The position numbers and the translations under genes were made by a program. Of a stretch of 64,000 nucleotides of DNA, positions 27,445 to 36,387 are shown piece by piece (the stretch's first letter is position 1; the number at the start of each line of letters is the position of its first letter). Source of the stretch: an uncultured Lachnoclostridium sp. (GTDB taxonomy: Bacteria > Bacillota > Clostridia > Lachnospirales > Lachnospiraceae); the NCBI GenBank assembly GCA_944381625.1, contig CALWLW010000003.1, positions 1 through 64,000 of the forward strand, given 5' to 3'. The notes under the pieces are model-generated. The model was not told the DNA's origin and made no database searches. It was given only the letters and a program-made list of their open reading frames with translations.

Positions 27445-28434
27445 ATGGCGAAGGTGCATGGCAGGATGGGCCTGAAGGCGCTGAAGATCGCGGTGGGGAG
27501 CTGCGCGGCGATTACGCTGGCGGAGCTGTTCGGGCTGGAATACGCCACCTCCGCGGGGATTGTGACGCTTCTCACAGTCCAGAATACGAAGATGGATACC
27601 ATCCGCCTTGCGCTGGACCGTTTCTTTTCGTTCATCCTGTCCGTCTGCCTGATCGCCGTATGCTTCCATCTGCCGGGGATCGGCTGGGTGAATTACGGTA
27701 TTTATCTGCTTCTGATGGTGACCGCCTGCTATGTCATGGACTGGCAGAACACCATATCGGTGAACGCCGTCATGGGCACTCATTTCATGGTATCGGGGAA
27801 TTACAGCCCGGCGTTTGTGTTGGAAGAATTTCTGATGATTGCGGTGGGCACCGGGTTCGCCCTGCTGATGAACTGGAAGATGCCGGATCACGGCAGGCGG
27901 ATCCGGGAAGATATCCATCAGGTGGAAAACGACATGCAGCGGGTGCTGCTGGCCCTGGCGGGGTATCTGCGGGGCGAACACGGCGGGGAAGAAGTCTGGG
28001 ACCGGCTGGACCGGATGGAGACTTATCTCCACGAAGGGCTGGAGCGCGCCCATGAGCACGCCCACAATACCCTGCGGGAAGAAGACCGGTACTATGCGGA
28101 CTATCTGGAGATGAGGCTCCAGCAGTGCGGGCAGCTTCAGCTGATGAAAGCGCGCATGAGACGGGTCGCCAGAATGCCCAGTCAGGCGGAGATCATCAGC
28201 TGCTCTCTGGAGAACCTGGTGCACTATATGCACGAGCAGGACATCCCGGAGCAGCAGATGGAAGAACTGCAAAGGCTGTTTAAACGGATGCAGCAGGAAG
28301 CCTTGCCGGTTTCCAGGGAGGAATTTGAGAACCGGGCTATCCTGTACCATGTGATGATGGATCTGGAAGAGTTTCTGCTGATCAAAAAACATTTCCTGGA
28401 GATTAACGGACAGAGGCCGAAACAGCTCCAGTAA
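27445..28434 (+). CDS. FUSC/aromatic-acid-exporter-family membrane protein
   Basis: A 329-residue protein with four to five membrane segments in its first 150 residues (ALKIAVGSCAAITLAELFG, ATSAGIVTLLTVQ, FFSFILSVCLIAVCFHLPG, YGIYLLLMVTACYVMDW, FLMIAVGTGFALLMNW), followed by a long cytosolic, helical, His/Glu-rich C-terminal half. This is the ArAE_1 layout; the transported compound is unknown. The ATG at 27445 has AAGGAG at the right distance; a GTG at 27436 lies inside the ribosome site and is unlikely. It sits 20 bp after pyk and 21 bp before moaC, possibly one transcript. Confidence 0.8.
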   Translation: MAKVHGRMGLKALKIAVGSCAAITLAELFGLEYATSAGIVTLLTVQNTKMDTIRLALDRFFSFILSVCLIAVCFHLPGIGWVNYGIYLLLMVTACYVMDWQNTISVNAVMGTHFMVSGNYSPAFVLEEFLMIAVGTGFALLMNWKMPDHGRRIREDIHQVENDMQRVLLALAGYLRGEHGGEEVWDRLDRMETYLHEGLERAHEHAHNTLREEDRYYADYLEMRLQQCGQLQLMKARMRRVARMPSQAEIISCSLENLVHYMHEQDIPEQQMEELQRLFKRMQQEALPVSREEFENRAILYHVMMDLEEFLLIKKHFLEINGQRPKQLQ

Positions 28435-28455
28435 CGGGACAGGAGGCAGGAAGAA

Positions 28456-28926
28456 ATGGGATTTAATCATTTTGACGATAACGGCAATGCGGTCATGGTG
28501 GACGTGTCCGGGAAAGATGTGACCTTTCGGACGGCCACGGCTCAGGGCAGCATCCAGGTGTCGCCTGAGATCATGGAGGCGGTGGTGAACCGCACCATGA
28601 AGAAAGGGGACGTGCTGGGTGTGGCAAGAGTGGCCGGGATCATGGCGGTGAAGCAGACCTCGTCCATCATTCCCATGTGCCATCCCCTGCTGATCAGCAA
28701 ATGCTCCGTGGATTTTGAACTGTTTCCGGAAGAAGGGAAGATCCTGGCCCGCTGTACGGTCCGCACGGAAGGGCGTACCGGCGTGGAGATGGAGGCGCTT
28801 CACGGGGTCAGCGCATCTTTGCTGACCATCTACGATATGTGTAAGGCCGTGGACAAGCGCATGGTGATTCAGGATATCCACCTGGAAGAGAAGACCGGAG
28901 GCAAAAGCGGAGATTTCCGGTTTTAG
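28456..28926 (+). CDS. moaC: Cyclic pyranopterin monophosphate synthase MoaC
   Basis: A 156-residue enzyme that, after MoaA, forms cyclic pyranopterin monophosphate, the first intermediate of molybdenum cofactor. Family blocks are [16 protein letters not shown] and [20 protein letters not shown] with the catalytic residues. GGAGG precedes the ATG by eight bases. Its partner moaA is 6.5 kb away on the other strand, with the sugar island between. No moaD/moaE/mogA/moeA or molybdoenzyme gene is present in the window. Confidence 0.95.
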   Translation: MGFNHFDDNGNAVMVDVSGKDVTFRTATAQGSIQVSPEIMEAVVNRTMKKGDVLGVARVAGIMAVKQTSSIIPMCHPLLISKCSVDFELFPEEGKILARCTVRTEGRTGVEMEALHGVSASLLTIYDMCKAVDKRMVIQDIHLEEKTGGKSGDFRF

Positions 28927-28947
28927 ACGGACAGGGAAGCCCTTTCT

Positions 28948-29823
28948 TTACTCTTCCCTTATAATTTCATTATCAATGGTGCGGAATTCCGTCGTTTTTG
29001 AGAGTCCTGTCTTATAAGCGTAGCGCTTTTCATAATCCATCCGGAACAGACAACTATATAAAATATCCAATATCAATGAGATGGATTCCAGTGAAGTAAA
29101 AGCCCCGATCTTAGAGTAAGACTTTTCACGGGTCGTGACATGTAAAATTACATTCCCGAGCCGGGTCAGGCTGTTCTCACCAACGCTGGAGACGGCAATA
29201 ATGGGAACATGGTTTTGCTTTAAATAATTTGCCGCGCAGATCAGTTCCAGTGTTTCACCCGAATAGGAGATGCACACGGCACATTCCCCGGGGACACACA
29301 TCTTAGCCTCCTGCAACAGGGCGTTGCTGTTGGAATAGGTTTCTGCCTTCACGCCCATATGACGGAGCTTATGGACGAATTCTTCGGCAGGAAATGTCAG
29401 GTTTGCCACGGCAAACACTTTGATCACAGACGCCTTCTGCATGAGCAGCACTGCTTTCTGTAAACTGTCATGATGGATCAGTGACAGGGTATCGCTTAAA
29501 CTTTCCCGCTTGAGCTTTGTAATAATTGCGGCGATATTCATGATAGAATCTTTCTGTGAAAAGGGAAGATTTGCGTCCAGATCACTAAAATTCCGTTTCA
29601 GATATATCACTTCTTCAAGAAATGCTTTTCGAAGCTCATTATATCCTTTGAATCCCAGTTTTTTCGAGATCCTTACCAGAATAGAAGGAGATGTATACGT
29701 CTCTCCGGCAATTGCCGTGGTGGTATAGCCTTCTATCAATTCTTGTTTTTCTAAAATAAAATCAATTACGATCCGCTCACTTGGCGAGAAATCTCCGGTT
29801 TTCATCTTTTCCTGAAGTAACAT
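28948..29823 (-). CDS. RpiR/MurR-family regulator with SIS domain
   Basis: A 291-residue repressor-type protein. The N-terminal HTH_6 domain (about 1-77) includes TTTAIAGETYTSPSILVRIS; the C-terminal SIS domain (about 105-240) binds phosphosugars, with CISYSGETLELICAANYLK and PIIAVSSVGENSLTRLG. It is transcribed away from the sugar operon starting at 30003, with a 179-bp shared control region that holds palindromes, so it probably controls that operon in response to a sugar phosphate made by its PTS or GH1 enzyme. Base composition is more AT-rich than in moaC or pyk, a sign of transfer. It converges with moaC. Confidence 0.9.
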   Translation of the reverse strand: MLLQEKMKTGDFSPSERIVIDFILEKQELIEGYTTTAIAGETYTSPSILVRISKKLGFKGYNELRKAFLEEVIYLKRNFSDLDANLPFSQKDSIMNIAAIITKLKRESLSDTLSLIHHDSLQKAVLLMQKASVIKVFAVANLTFPAEEFVHKLRHMGVKAETYSNSNALLQEAKMCVPGECAVCISYSGETLELICAANYLKQNHVPIIAVSSVGENSLTRLGNVILHVTTREKSYSKIGAFTSLESISLILDILYSCLFRMDYEKRYAYKTGLSKTTEFRTIDNEIIREE

Positions 29824-29869
29824 ATAAAACCCCCTCTTTCTGTAACTTATTATACAAAATTAGAACGAT

Positions 29870-29909
29870 TTTTACAAAACAGTTTTGGAAATAACATGAA
29901 TTTGTAAAA
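29870..29909. promoter_or_regulatory. Candidate operator between rpiR-type gene and the sugar operon
   Basis: TTTTACAAA (29870-29878) and TTTGTAAAA (29901-29909) form a 9-bp inverted repeat 22 bp apart. A tighter palindrome, TTTTGT-4-ACAAAA, lies at 29960-29975. Both are close to the divergent starts and could bind the RpiR protein. Confidence 0.4.
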
Positions 29910-29918
29910 GCGTTTCCA
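29905..29918 (+). promoter_or_regulatory. Candidate cre (CcpA) site
   Basis: TAAAAGCGTTTCCA matches the catabolite-response consensus TGWNANCGNTNWCA at 12 of 14 positions, about 85 bp before the first gene of the sugar operon. The match is imperfect. Confidence 0.35.
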
Positions 29919-30002
29919 GAGTGGCTGAGAAATATTTTCCAATTCTGCCGGATGTGATATTTTGTGAGTACAAAAACACAGGGGAAAGAAAGGAGACGCA
30001 AA

Positions 30003-30977
30003 ATGAAAGTAATCGTAATCGGAGCATGCGGGCATATCGGAAGCTATCTCGTTCCGAAGCTGGTGAAAGGAGGGTATGAGGTCGTTGCGGTAAGCAGAGG
30101 GAAAAGCAGGCCTTATATACAGGATCCGGCATGGAAACGGGTAGAATCCGTATATCTGGACCGGGCGAACGACAGAGATTTCGCCTACAGGATTGCCGCC
30201 ATGGAGCCGGATGTGGTGGTGGACCTGATTAACTTTGATATCAAGGATACCGAAGAGATGGTCGAGGCCTTAAGCGAAACGAAGCTGTCACACTATCTGT
30301 TCTGCTCATCAATCTGGGCACACGGCAGAGCGGAATTTCTACCGGCAGACCCGAACTGCTTGAAAGAGCCTTTGGACGAATATGGAATCCATAAGTTCAA
30401 GGGAGAATGTTACCTGAAAGAGCAGTACAGAAAGAACGGATTCCCGGCGACCATCATTATGCCGGGGCAGATATCGGGACCGGGCTGGACGATCATCAAC
30501 CCCCTCGGCAATACGGATTTCGGAGTATTCCAGAAAATTGCGGATGGAGAGGAAATTTATCTGCCAAATTTTGGGATGGAGACCCTCCACCATGTCCATG
30601 CGGATGATGTGGCTCAGATGTTCTATCAGGCGATCACCCACAGAAACGCGGCGTTAGGAGAAAGTTTCCACGCAGTGGCAGAGGAATCCATGACATTATA
30701 TGGCTATGCTCTCGCGATGTACCGTTACTTCAACCGGGAACCGAAGATCCGTTTCCTGTCATGGGAGAAGTGGTGTGAGTATGTGGGAAAGGACGATTTG
30801 ATCGACCATACCTATTATCATATCGCACGAAGCGGCCAGTACAGCATCGAAAACGCGAAACGGCTTCTGGAATACGCTCCGAAGCATACAACGCTGGAAA
30901 CCGTGGAGGCGGCAGTAGAAAGTTATGTAGAACGCGGGATCATCAAGATCCATGACGAAGAGGAGAGTAATAGATGA
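30003..30977 (+). CDS. NAD(P)-dependent epimerase/dehydratase-like protein
   Basis: A 324-residue extended-SDR protein. The cofactor motif is VIGACGHIGSYLVPKL at residues 4-19, the catalytic set is CSS around residue 100 with YGIHK (Tyr-x3-Lys) near residue 130. Such proteins change hydroxyl stereochemistry or oxidation state on sugars, often nucleotide-linked, but here the context is a PTS/6-phospho-glycosidase operon, which suggests a free or phosphorylated sugar or aglycone. The ATG at 30003 has AAGGAGA upstream. Its stop overlaps the SemiSWEET start by 4 bp, so translation is coupled. The substrate is not recognisable. Confidence 0.75.
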   Translation: MKVIVIGACGHIGSYLVPKLVKGGYEVVAVSRGKSRPYIQDPAWKRVESVYLDRANDRDFAYRIAAMEPDVVVDLINFDIKDTEEMVEALSETKLSHYLFCSSIWAHGRAEFLPADPNCLKEPLDEYGIHKFKGECYLKEQYRKNGFPATIIMPGQISGPGWTIINPLGNTDFGVFQKIADGEEIYLPNFGMETLHHVHADDVAQMFYQAITHRNAALGESFHAVAEESMTLYGYALAMYRYFNREPKIRFLSWEKWCEYVGKDDLIDHTYYHIARSGQYSIENAKRLLEYAPKHTTLETVEAAVESYVERGIIKIHDEEESNR

Positions 30978-31213
30978 TCGGTACAGTTGCAGGAGTCCTG
31001 ACCACCTGTGCGTTTCTTCCCCAGGTGATCAAGGTGCTGAAGACAAAAGAAACCTCATCCATATCTTTAGTCATGTACTGTGTTTCCGTGACCGGGCTGT
31101 GCCTTTGGATCATCCACGGACTCATGATAAAAGATGCGGCAGTGCTTCTTGCCAATTCCTTTACACTGCTGCTGTCTTCCATTATTCTGATCTGTAAGAT
31201 CAAATATAAATGA
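30974..31213 (+). CDS. SemiSWEET sugar transporter
   Basis: A 79-residue membrane protein of three helices, the bacterial half-unit of SWEET transporters, working as a dimer. The PQ-loop motif is CAFLPQVIKVLKTKETSSIS in helix 1, and helix 3 has LLANSFTLLLSSIILI. Known SemiSWEETs move mono- or disaccharides down a gradient. In this operon it is between an epimerase-like gene (4-bp overlap) and a PTS permease, so it may release or take up an unphosphorylated sugar product. That is an inference. Confidence 0.9.
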   Translation: MIGTVAGVLTTCAFLPQVIKVLKTKETSSISLVMYCVSVTGLCLWIIHGLMIKDAAVLLANSFTLLLSSIILICKIKYK

Positions 31214-31252
31214 CGAAAAGATAAGTGATTGAACGTTAAAAAGGAGAATGAG

Positions 31253-33112
31253 ATGGCTGAGAAAATTCGCGATTATGCAAAACTCGCGCAGGATATCATT
31301 GTACTTACTGGTGGAGAGGATAATATTTCATCGGTTACACATTGCGCAACACGGCTTCGTCTGGTGTTAAACCATACGCCGGAGGATGCCAACAAGAAAA
31401 TTTCCGCATTACCCGGAGTAGTATCTGTGGTAGAGAAAGGCGGGCAGTTTCAGGTCGTGATTGGAACCCACGTCACAGATGTATATGCGGCAGTGGCAGA
31501 ACAGATGCATCTGGACAGCAGGGCATCCGGAGAAATGGCGGCGCCGAAGCAAAGTATTTTTACAAAAGTGATCGGAGCGATGTCGGGCTGTATGTCTCCC
31601 TGTATCTATCTGATGGCCGCGTGCGGACTTTTACAGGGGATTCTGATCATCCTGTCAGCGCTGCTTCCGTCATTTACAGCGACAGGAACCTATGAGGTGC
31701 TGAATTTTATGTCGTGGACGCCGTTTACTTTTTTACCGGTGCTGATCGCGGTGGCGGGATCAAAATATTTCCACTGCAACACTTATATCGCGATGCTGTG
31801 CTGCTGCGCGCTGGTCAATCCGGCTTGGGGCGAGATCGCGGCGAGGATCGCGGGGGGAGAATCTGTGCGGTTCCTGATTTTTGAACTGGCGGAGACGACC
31901 TATACCTCATCCTTCCTTCCGCCCATTATTGTAGTGGCTGTGCTCGCTTATCTGGAGCGGTTTTTCAACAAAGTTCTGCCGGATATGCTCAAAGCCGTAT
32001 TTACGCCGCTTTTGTGCTTTCTGGTCATGGTTCCTGCCACGCTGATCGTACTGGGGCCGGTTACTTCTGCGGCGGCACACTGGATCGCAGACGCTTACGG
32101 AATCTTTTACGATGCGCTTCCACAGCTTGCGGCGCTGGTATTTGGCAGCCTATGGGAATGTCTGGTCATTTTCGGCGTCCACTGGACATTTACGCCCATC
32201 GTCCTTGCGGATTATGAATTTTACGGACAGTGCGCACTGCAGAATATGTTTGCTATTGCGGCATGCTGTCAGATGGCGGCCTGCTTTGCCATCTGGTTCA
32301 GGAGCAGGAACAGGAAAACAAAGATGACGGCAATATCGGCCGGGATTACCGGTATTTTCGGAATCACAGAGCCTGCTGTCTACGGCGTCACCCTGCCGTT
32401 AAAAAAACCGTTTATCTGCGCCTGCATCGGCGGGGGTGTCGGTTCTATGATCGCGTCGTTTTTCAATTCGTACTATTATGCCTATTCAGGGCTGGCAGGG
32501 ATGCTTACCATTCCTAACGCTTACAATGCAGACAATCCGACCTCAATCTACGGTGCAGTTCTCGGAACATTAGGAGGAATCATTCTTACATTTGTCCTTG
32601 TGATGATCACAGGATTCCATGAAGAGCCGGAAGAAAATGAGAGCGCAGAGGTACAGAATCTCACTGTATGCGCGCCGTTGGACGGGGAATGTATCCCTTT
32701 AGATTCTGTAAATGATCCGACTTTCGCGCAGGGAGCGCTTGGAGCAGGGATTGCCATCTGTCCATCAGGCGGAAGCCTGTATTCCCCTGTAGACGGTACG
32801 GTCAGCCTACTGGCAGATACTGGGCATGCAGTTGGACTGCTTGCGGAAAACGGTACGGAACTGCTCATACATGTTGGACTGGATACGGTCACGCTGGAAG
32901 GGAAACCATTCCATGCAAAAGCTTCTGAAGGTGCAAAGGTACATAAAGGAGATCTTTTAATGGAGATCGACTGGGACATGATACAGGCGGCCGGGCTGGA
33001 AATTGTGACCCCGGTGCTGGTCACTGGCATGGAGGATCCTTTGAAACTTGAGATTATCAAAGATAACGGAGCCGTCAAAGCTGGCGAACCTGTTATGAAG
33101 ATCACTTATTAA
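31253..33112 (+). CDS. PTS beta-glucoside transporter subunit IIBCA
   Basis: A 619-residue permease that takes up and phosphorylates a beta-glucoside. EIIB comes first, with the phosphocysteine C31 in THCATRLRL; EIIC has about ten membrane segments (residues 100-470) and the GITEPAVYGVTLP signature; EIIA is at the end (about 480-619) with its His540 in LLIHVGLDTV. All phosphorylation sites are present, so it should be active. The ATG at 31253 has AAGGAG six bases upstream. With the GH1 enzyme two genes on, the substrate is likely an aryl- or disaccharide beta-glucoside. No antiterminator site was seen before it, unlike the paralogue at 62667. Confidence 0.93.
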   Translation: MAEKIRDYAKLAQDIIVLTGGEDNISSVTHCATRLRLVLNHTPEDANKKISALPGVVSVVEKGGQFQVVIGTHVTDVYAAVAEQMHLDSRASGEMAAPKQSIFTKVIGAMSGCMSPCIYLMAACGLLQGILIILSALLPSFTATGTYEVLNFMSWTPFTFLPVLIAVAGSKYFHCNTYIAMLCCCALVNPAWGEIAARIAGGESVRFLIFELAETTYTSSFLPPIIVVAVLAYLERFFNKVLPDMLKAVFTPLLCFLVMVPATLIVLGPVTSAAAHWIADAYGIFYDALPQLAALVFGSLWECLVIFGVHWTFTPIVLADYEFYGQCALQNMFAIAACCQMAACFAIWFRSRNRKTKMTAISAGITGIFGITEPAVYGVTLPLKKPFICACIGGGVGSMIASFFNSYYYAYSGLAGMLTIPNAYNADNPTSIYGAVLGTLGGIILTFVLVMITGFHEEPEENESAEVQNLTVCAPLDGECIPLDSVNDPTFAQGALGAGIAICPSGGSLYSPVDGTVSLLADTGHAVGLLAENGTELLIHVGLDTVTLEGKPFHAKASEGAKVHKGDLLMEIDWDMIQAAGLEIVTPVLVTGMEDPLKLEIIKDNGAVKAGEPVMKITY

Positions 33113-33132
33113 AAAGAAAGGAAATAAAGAAA

Positions 33133-33918
33133 ATGGGGAAATATGCAGTCATCACAGGCGCCGGATCGGGTATCGGAAGGGCAGCGGCGAAACAGTTCGC
33201 GTCAAAAGGATTTTCATTGATTATCGTGGGCCGAAATGAAGAGAAACTGCTCACACTGAAAGAAGAGTTGGGAAATAAGACGGACATACAGGTAATGCCG
33301 TGCGATCTGTCAGATGAGAGCGCAGTATATGAACTGTATGAAAAGACAAAAGCGTATGAGGTAGCTGTCTGGGTCAATAATGCAGGATTGGGGAATCTGT
33401 GCCCGATCCTTGAAACAGATGTTCACAAGGCAATCCAGCTAAATCGGGTCAATGTGGATGCGGCCGCAATATTGACGCTGCTGTATGCGCAGGATTATCA
33501 GGACAAAAAAGGGACGCTTATCAATATTTCCTCGTGGAACGGCTACAGCATCACGCAGGGAAATCCTGTCTACAGTGCGACGAAGTTCTATCTGAGCGCG
33601 CTGTCAGAGGCTTTATACTGGGAATTAAAGCGGGGTGACAAGCCGATGAAAGTAAAACTGATCTGTCCTGCGGCGACGAAAACTGCCTTTATAAAAGCAG
33701 CCTCAGCCGATAAAAAGCCCGAAGAAATAAAGGATTATGATAATCTTTTTGCGAAATGCAATACAGCGGAAGAGGTCGCAGAATTTATTTACGAGATGTA
33801 TGAGAGCGAAGAACTGATCGGATATGCTGACGGTACAGATTATACGTTCCATAAGACAGGTCCCAAGCTGCCGCACACATACAATAAGAGCGAGAACCCC
33901 TGCCTGCTGATCCGCTGA
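33133..33918 (+). CDS. Short-chain dehydrogenase/reductase
   Basis: A 261-residue classical SDR. The cofactor motif is TGAGSGIGRAAAKQF, NNAGLG stabilises the sheet, and the catalytic set is Ser in NISSWNG and YSATK (Tyr-x3-Lys). R36 after the second strand (VGRNEEK) favours NADP. GC content is lower than in most of the window. It lies between the PTS permease and the GH1 gene, so it probably oxidises or reduces the sugar or the aglycone released by the operon; the compound cannot be named. Confidence 0.85.
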   Translation: MGKYAVITGAGSGIGRAAAKQFASKGFSLIIVGRNEEKLLTLKEELGNKTDIQVMPCDLSDESAVYELYEKTKAYEVAVWVNNAGLGNLCPILETDVHKAIQLNRVNVDAAAILTLLYAQDYQDKKGTLINISSWNGYSITQGNPVYSATKFYLSALSEALYWELKRGDKPMKVKLICPAATKTAFIKAASADKKPEEIKDYDNLFAKCNTAEEVAEFIYEMYESEELIGYADGTDYTFHKTGPKLPHTYNKSENPCLLIR

Positions 33919-33957
33919 TGAAAAAAGACATATAATTGTAGAGAGGAGTATGACCGT

Positions 33958-35373
33958 ATGCAGCACAAACATTTAAAGCCATTTCCAAAAGAGTTCCTCT
34001 GGGGAGCAAGTACCTCGGCATATCAGGTGGAGGGCGCCAGTTTGGAAGACGGGAAGGGTCCATCCTGCCAGGATGTAAAATCTGTCCCTGTGGGCACCAC
34101 GGATTTGAGCGTATGCGCGGATCATTACCACCGGTATAAAGAGGATATCGCCCTGATGGCGGAAATGGGATTTAAAGTCTATCGTTTCTCCGTTTCATGG
34201 TCCAGAATCCTTCCGGAAGGGACGGGAGACGTGAATCCAAAGGGGATTGAATACTACAATCATGTCATCGATGAGTGTCTGAAATACAACATTACACCGC
34301 TGGTCACCATGTTCCATTTTGACATGCCTGCGGCGCTGGATCAGAGAGGTTCATGGTCAAACAGAGAATCTGTAGACTGGTTTGTGGATTACGCAAGGAT
34401 ATTGTATGAGAATTTCGGGGATCGGGTAAAATACTGGCTGACCATTAACGAACAGAATATGCTGACTTTAGTGGGAAAGGTACTCGGTTCACTGCATATT
34501 CCCGAAGGGTGTACAAATGAATTAAAAGAAATCTACCAGCAGAACCATCACATGCTGGTGGCGCAGGCAAAAGCCATGGCATTGTGCCATGAAATGCTGC
34601 CGGATGCGAAGATCGGGCCGGCGCCGAACATCTCCCTTATCTACCCGGCGAGCTGTAAGCCGGAGGATATCCTTGCCGCACAGAATTATAACGCGGTACG
34701 CAACTGGCTGTATCTGGACGTATCCGTTTACGGCAGATACAACAATCTGGTATGGTCATGGCTGGAAGAGCATGACGCTACGCCGGAATTTGCAGAAGGA
34801 GATGCCGAGGCACTGCGGATGGGGAGACCGGATTACATCGGCTTTAACTATTATAATACAGCGACCTGTGAGGAAGAGGACGGGACATGCGAAGTCACCT
34901 ATGCCGAAAACCAGCAGGACGCAAGCGGAGAGAAGGGAATGTTCCGCGCGGCGGCAAATCCGTACCTCACAAAAACCGAGTTTGGGTGGCTGATCGATCC
35001 AGTGGGCTTCCGTGCCACAATAAGGGAGATTTATTCCCGTTATCATCTGCCGCTGATCGTTACGGAAAACGGTCTCGGAGCCTATGACAAGCTGACGGAG
35101 GACGGAAGGATCCATGACCCATACCGCATCGAATATTTGCGGAAACATATTGAGCAGATCCAGCTTGCGGTCACAGACGGGGTCGATATGATGGGCTATT
35201 GCCCATGGAGCGCTCTTGATCTTGTCTCCACCCATGAAGGGATGGTCAAGCGTTATGGGTTTATCTATGTGGACAGAGATGAGTTTGACCTGAAAACACT
35301 GAACCGATACAGGAAAGATTCTTTCTACTGGTATAAGAAAGTCATAGAAACAAACGGAAGTGACCTGACATAA
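33958..35373 (+). CDS. Glycoside hydrolase family 1, probable 6-phospho-beta-glucosidase
   Basis: A 471-residue TIM-barrel retaining glycosidase. The N-terminus FPKEFLWGASTSAYQVEGA is the family signature; the acid/base is E165 in LTINEQN and the nucleophile E370 in VTENGLG. Being behind a PTS permease it should act on 6-phospho-glycosides inside the cell; the phosphate-binding residues after the nucleophile (about 420-435, MVKRYGFIYVD) fit the phospho type only loosely, since many such enzymes have Lys and Tyr there, as this one does. A strong terminator ends the operon at 35379-35406. Confidence 0.9.
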   Translation: MQHKHLKPFPKEFLWGASTSAYQVEGASLEDGKGPSCQDVKSVPVGTTDLSVCADHYHRYKEDIALMAEMGFKVYRFSVSWSRILPEGTGDVNPKGIEYYNHVIDECLKYNITPLVTMFHFDMPAALDQRGSWSNRESVDWFVDYARILYENFGDRVKYWLTINEQNMLTLVGKVLGSLHIPEGCTNELKEIYQQNHHMLVAQAKAMALCHEMLPDAKIGPAPNISLIYPASCKPEDILAAQNYNAVRNWLYLDVSVYGRYNNLVWSWLEEHDATPEFAEGDAEALRMGRPDYIGFNYYNTATCEEEDGTCEVTYAENQQDASGEKGMFRAAANPYLTKTEFGWLIDPVGFRATIREIYSRYHLPLIVTENGLGAYDKLTEDGRIHDPYRIEYLRKHIEQIQLAVTDGVDMMGYCPWSALDLVSTHEGMVKRYGFIYVDRDEFDLKTLNRYRKDSFYWYKKVIETNGSDLT

Positions 35374-35378
35374 AATCT

Positions 35379-35406
35379 ATAAGCCCGCCAAAGGCGGGCT
35401 TATTTG
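35379..35406. terminator. Bidirectional terminator between the GH1 gene and moaA
   Basis: ATAAGCCCGCC (35379-35389) pairs perfectly with GGCGGGCTTAT (35393-35403). Ts follow on the plus strand and a lesser T-stretch on the minus strand. It separates the convergent sugar operon and moaA. Confidence 0.9.
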
Positions 35407-35412
35407 GCGTTT

Positions 35413-36387
35413 TCACCCTCCGATCTGCGACATCCTGCGCTGTTCAGGGATGCCGCCGGTATTCTGCGCCTGAAACTGATGGCAGGCAGGTTTTTTCAGG
35501 ATCCCCTGGCAGATCAGCTCCCGGAGCTGTTTCTGGGAGGCGCCCTGCCGGAGCGGCGTTTTCAGGTCGATGCCGTCCCCATAGTAGAGACAGGGCTTCA
35601 ACATCCCGTCGGAGGTCAGCCGGATGCGGTTGCAGGAACCGCAGAATTTCCCGTGGATCGCGTCAATGAACCCGATACAGCCGCGGAAGCCGGGGATGGA
35701 GATATAGGAGGCGGGTCCGTTGCCGCGGGAGGCCGTGACCTCCTGGTAGTCCGGGAACTGTCCGGCCAGCCGGGTCAGCAGCGTGCTCCGGTCGTACCCC
35801 TGGTAGCCCTGCCCGTATCCGATGGGCATGATCTCAATGAACCGCACGTCTATGGGGTATGCTTCTGCGATGCGGACCAGGCTCTCGAAGTCCTGTCCAT
35901 TGACGCCCTGGAGCAGTACGGCGTTGACCTTGGTGCGGATGCCGGATGCCTGGGCGGCCATCAGCCCTTCCCAGACCTGTGAGAAGTCGCCCCGTCCGGT
36001 GATGCTCTGGAAGGTATGGGGGTCTGTGGTATCCAGGCTCACATTGATGCCATCAATGCCCATCTCCTTCAGCATGGGGACCGCCGGCGCCAGCAGCATG
36101 CCGTTGGTGGTCAGGGTGACCTGTTCCACGCCGGGAAGCTCCTTTAAACGTTTCAGGAAGGGGAGGCAGCCCTTGCGGACGAAGGGCTCGCCCCCTGTAA
36201 CTTTGAATTTCCGGATGCCCAGCAGGACCGCGCTCTGGCAGATCTGAAGGATCTCTTCAAAACGCAGGATCTCTTCATGGGAGATGGAAGGGATGTCCTC
36301 CGGCATGCAGTAGCGGCAGCGCAGGTTGCACCGGTCGGTGATGGAGATCCTCATATAGTCGATGGTGCGCCCGTACTGGTCTTTCAT
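35413..36387 (-). CDS. moaA: GTP 3',8-cyclase MoaA
   Basis: A 324-residue radical-SAM enzyme that rearranges GTP in the first step of molybdenum cofactor synthesis; MoaC completes it. The N-terminal cluster is CNLRCRYC (CxxxCxxC) and the C-terminal cluster binds GTP through CGSCNRIRLTSDGMLKPC. The protein ends in Gly-Gly (SQIGG), as the activating tail of MoaA does. Its ATG overlaps the stop of the upstream aldo-keto reductase by 4 bp on the minus strand, so the two are one transcript. Confidence 0.95.
   Translation of the reverse strand: MKDQYGRTIDYMRISITDRCNLRCRYCMPEDIPSISHEEILRFEEILQICQSAVLLGIRKFKVTGGEPFVRKGCLPFLKRLKELPGVEQVTLTTNGMLLAPAVPMLKEMGIDGINVSLDTTDPHTFQSITGRGDFSQVWEGLMAAQASGIRTKVNAVLLQGVNGQDFESLVRIAEAYPIDVRFIEIMPIGYGQGYQGYDRSTLLTRLAGQFPDYQEVTASRGNGPASYISIPGFRGCIGFIDAIHGKFCGSCNRIRLTSDGMLKPCLYYGDGIDLKTPLRQGASQKQLRELICQGILKKPACHQFQAQNTGGIPEQRRMSQIGG

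Noticed and set aside
35404-36247. Plus-strand frames over moaA
   Set aside because: They are shadows of moaA; the minus-strand protein has both iron-sulfur motifs and the Gly-Gly end.
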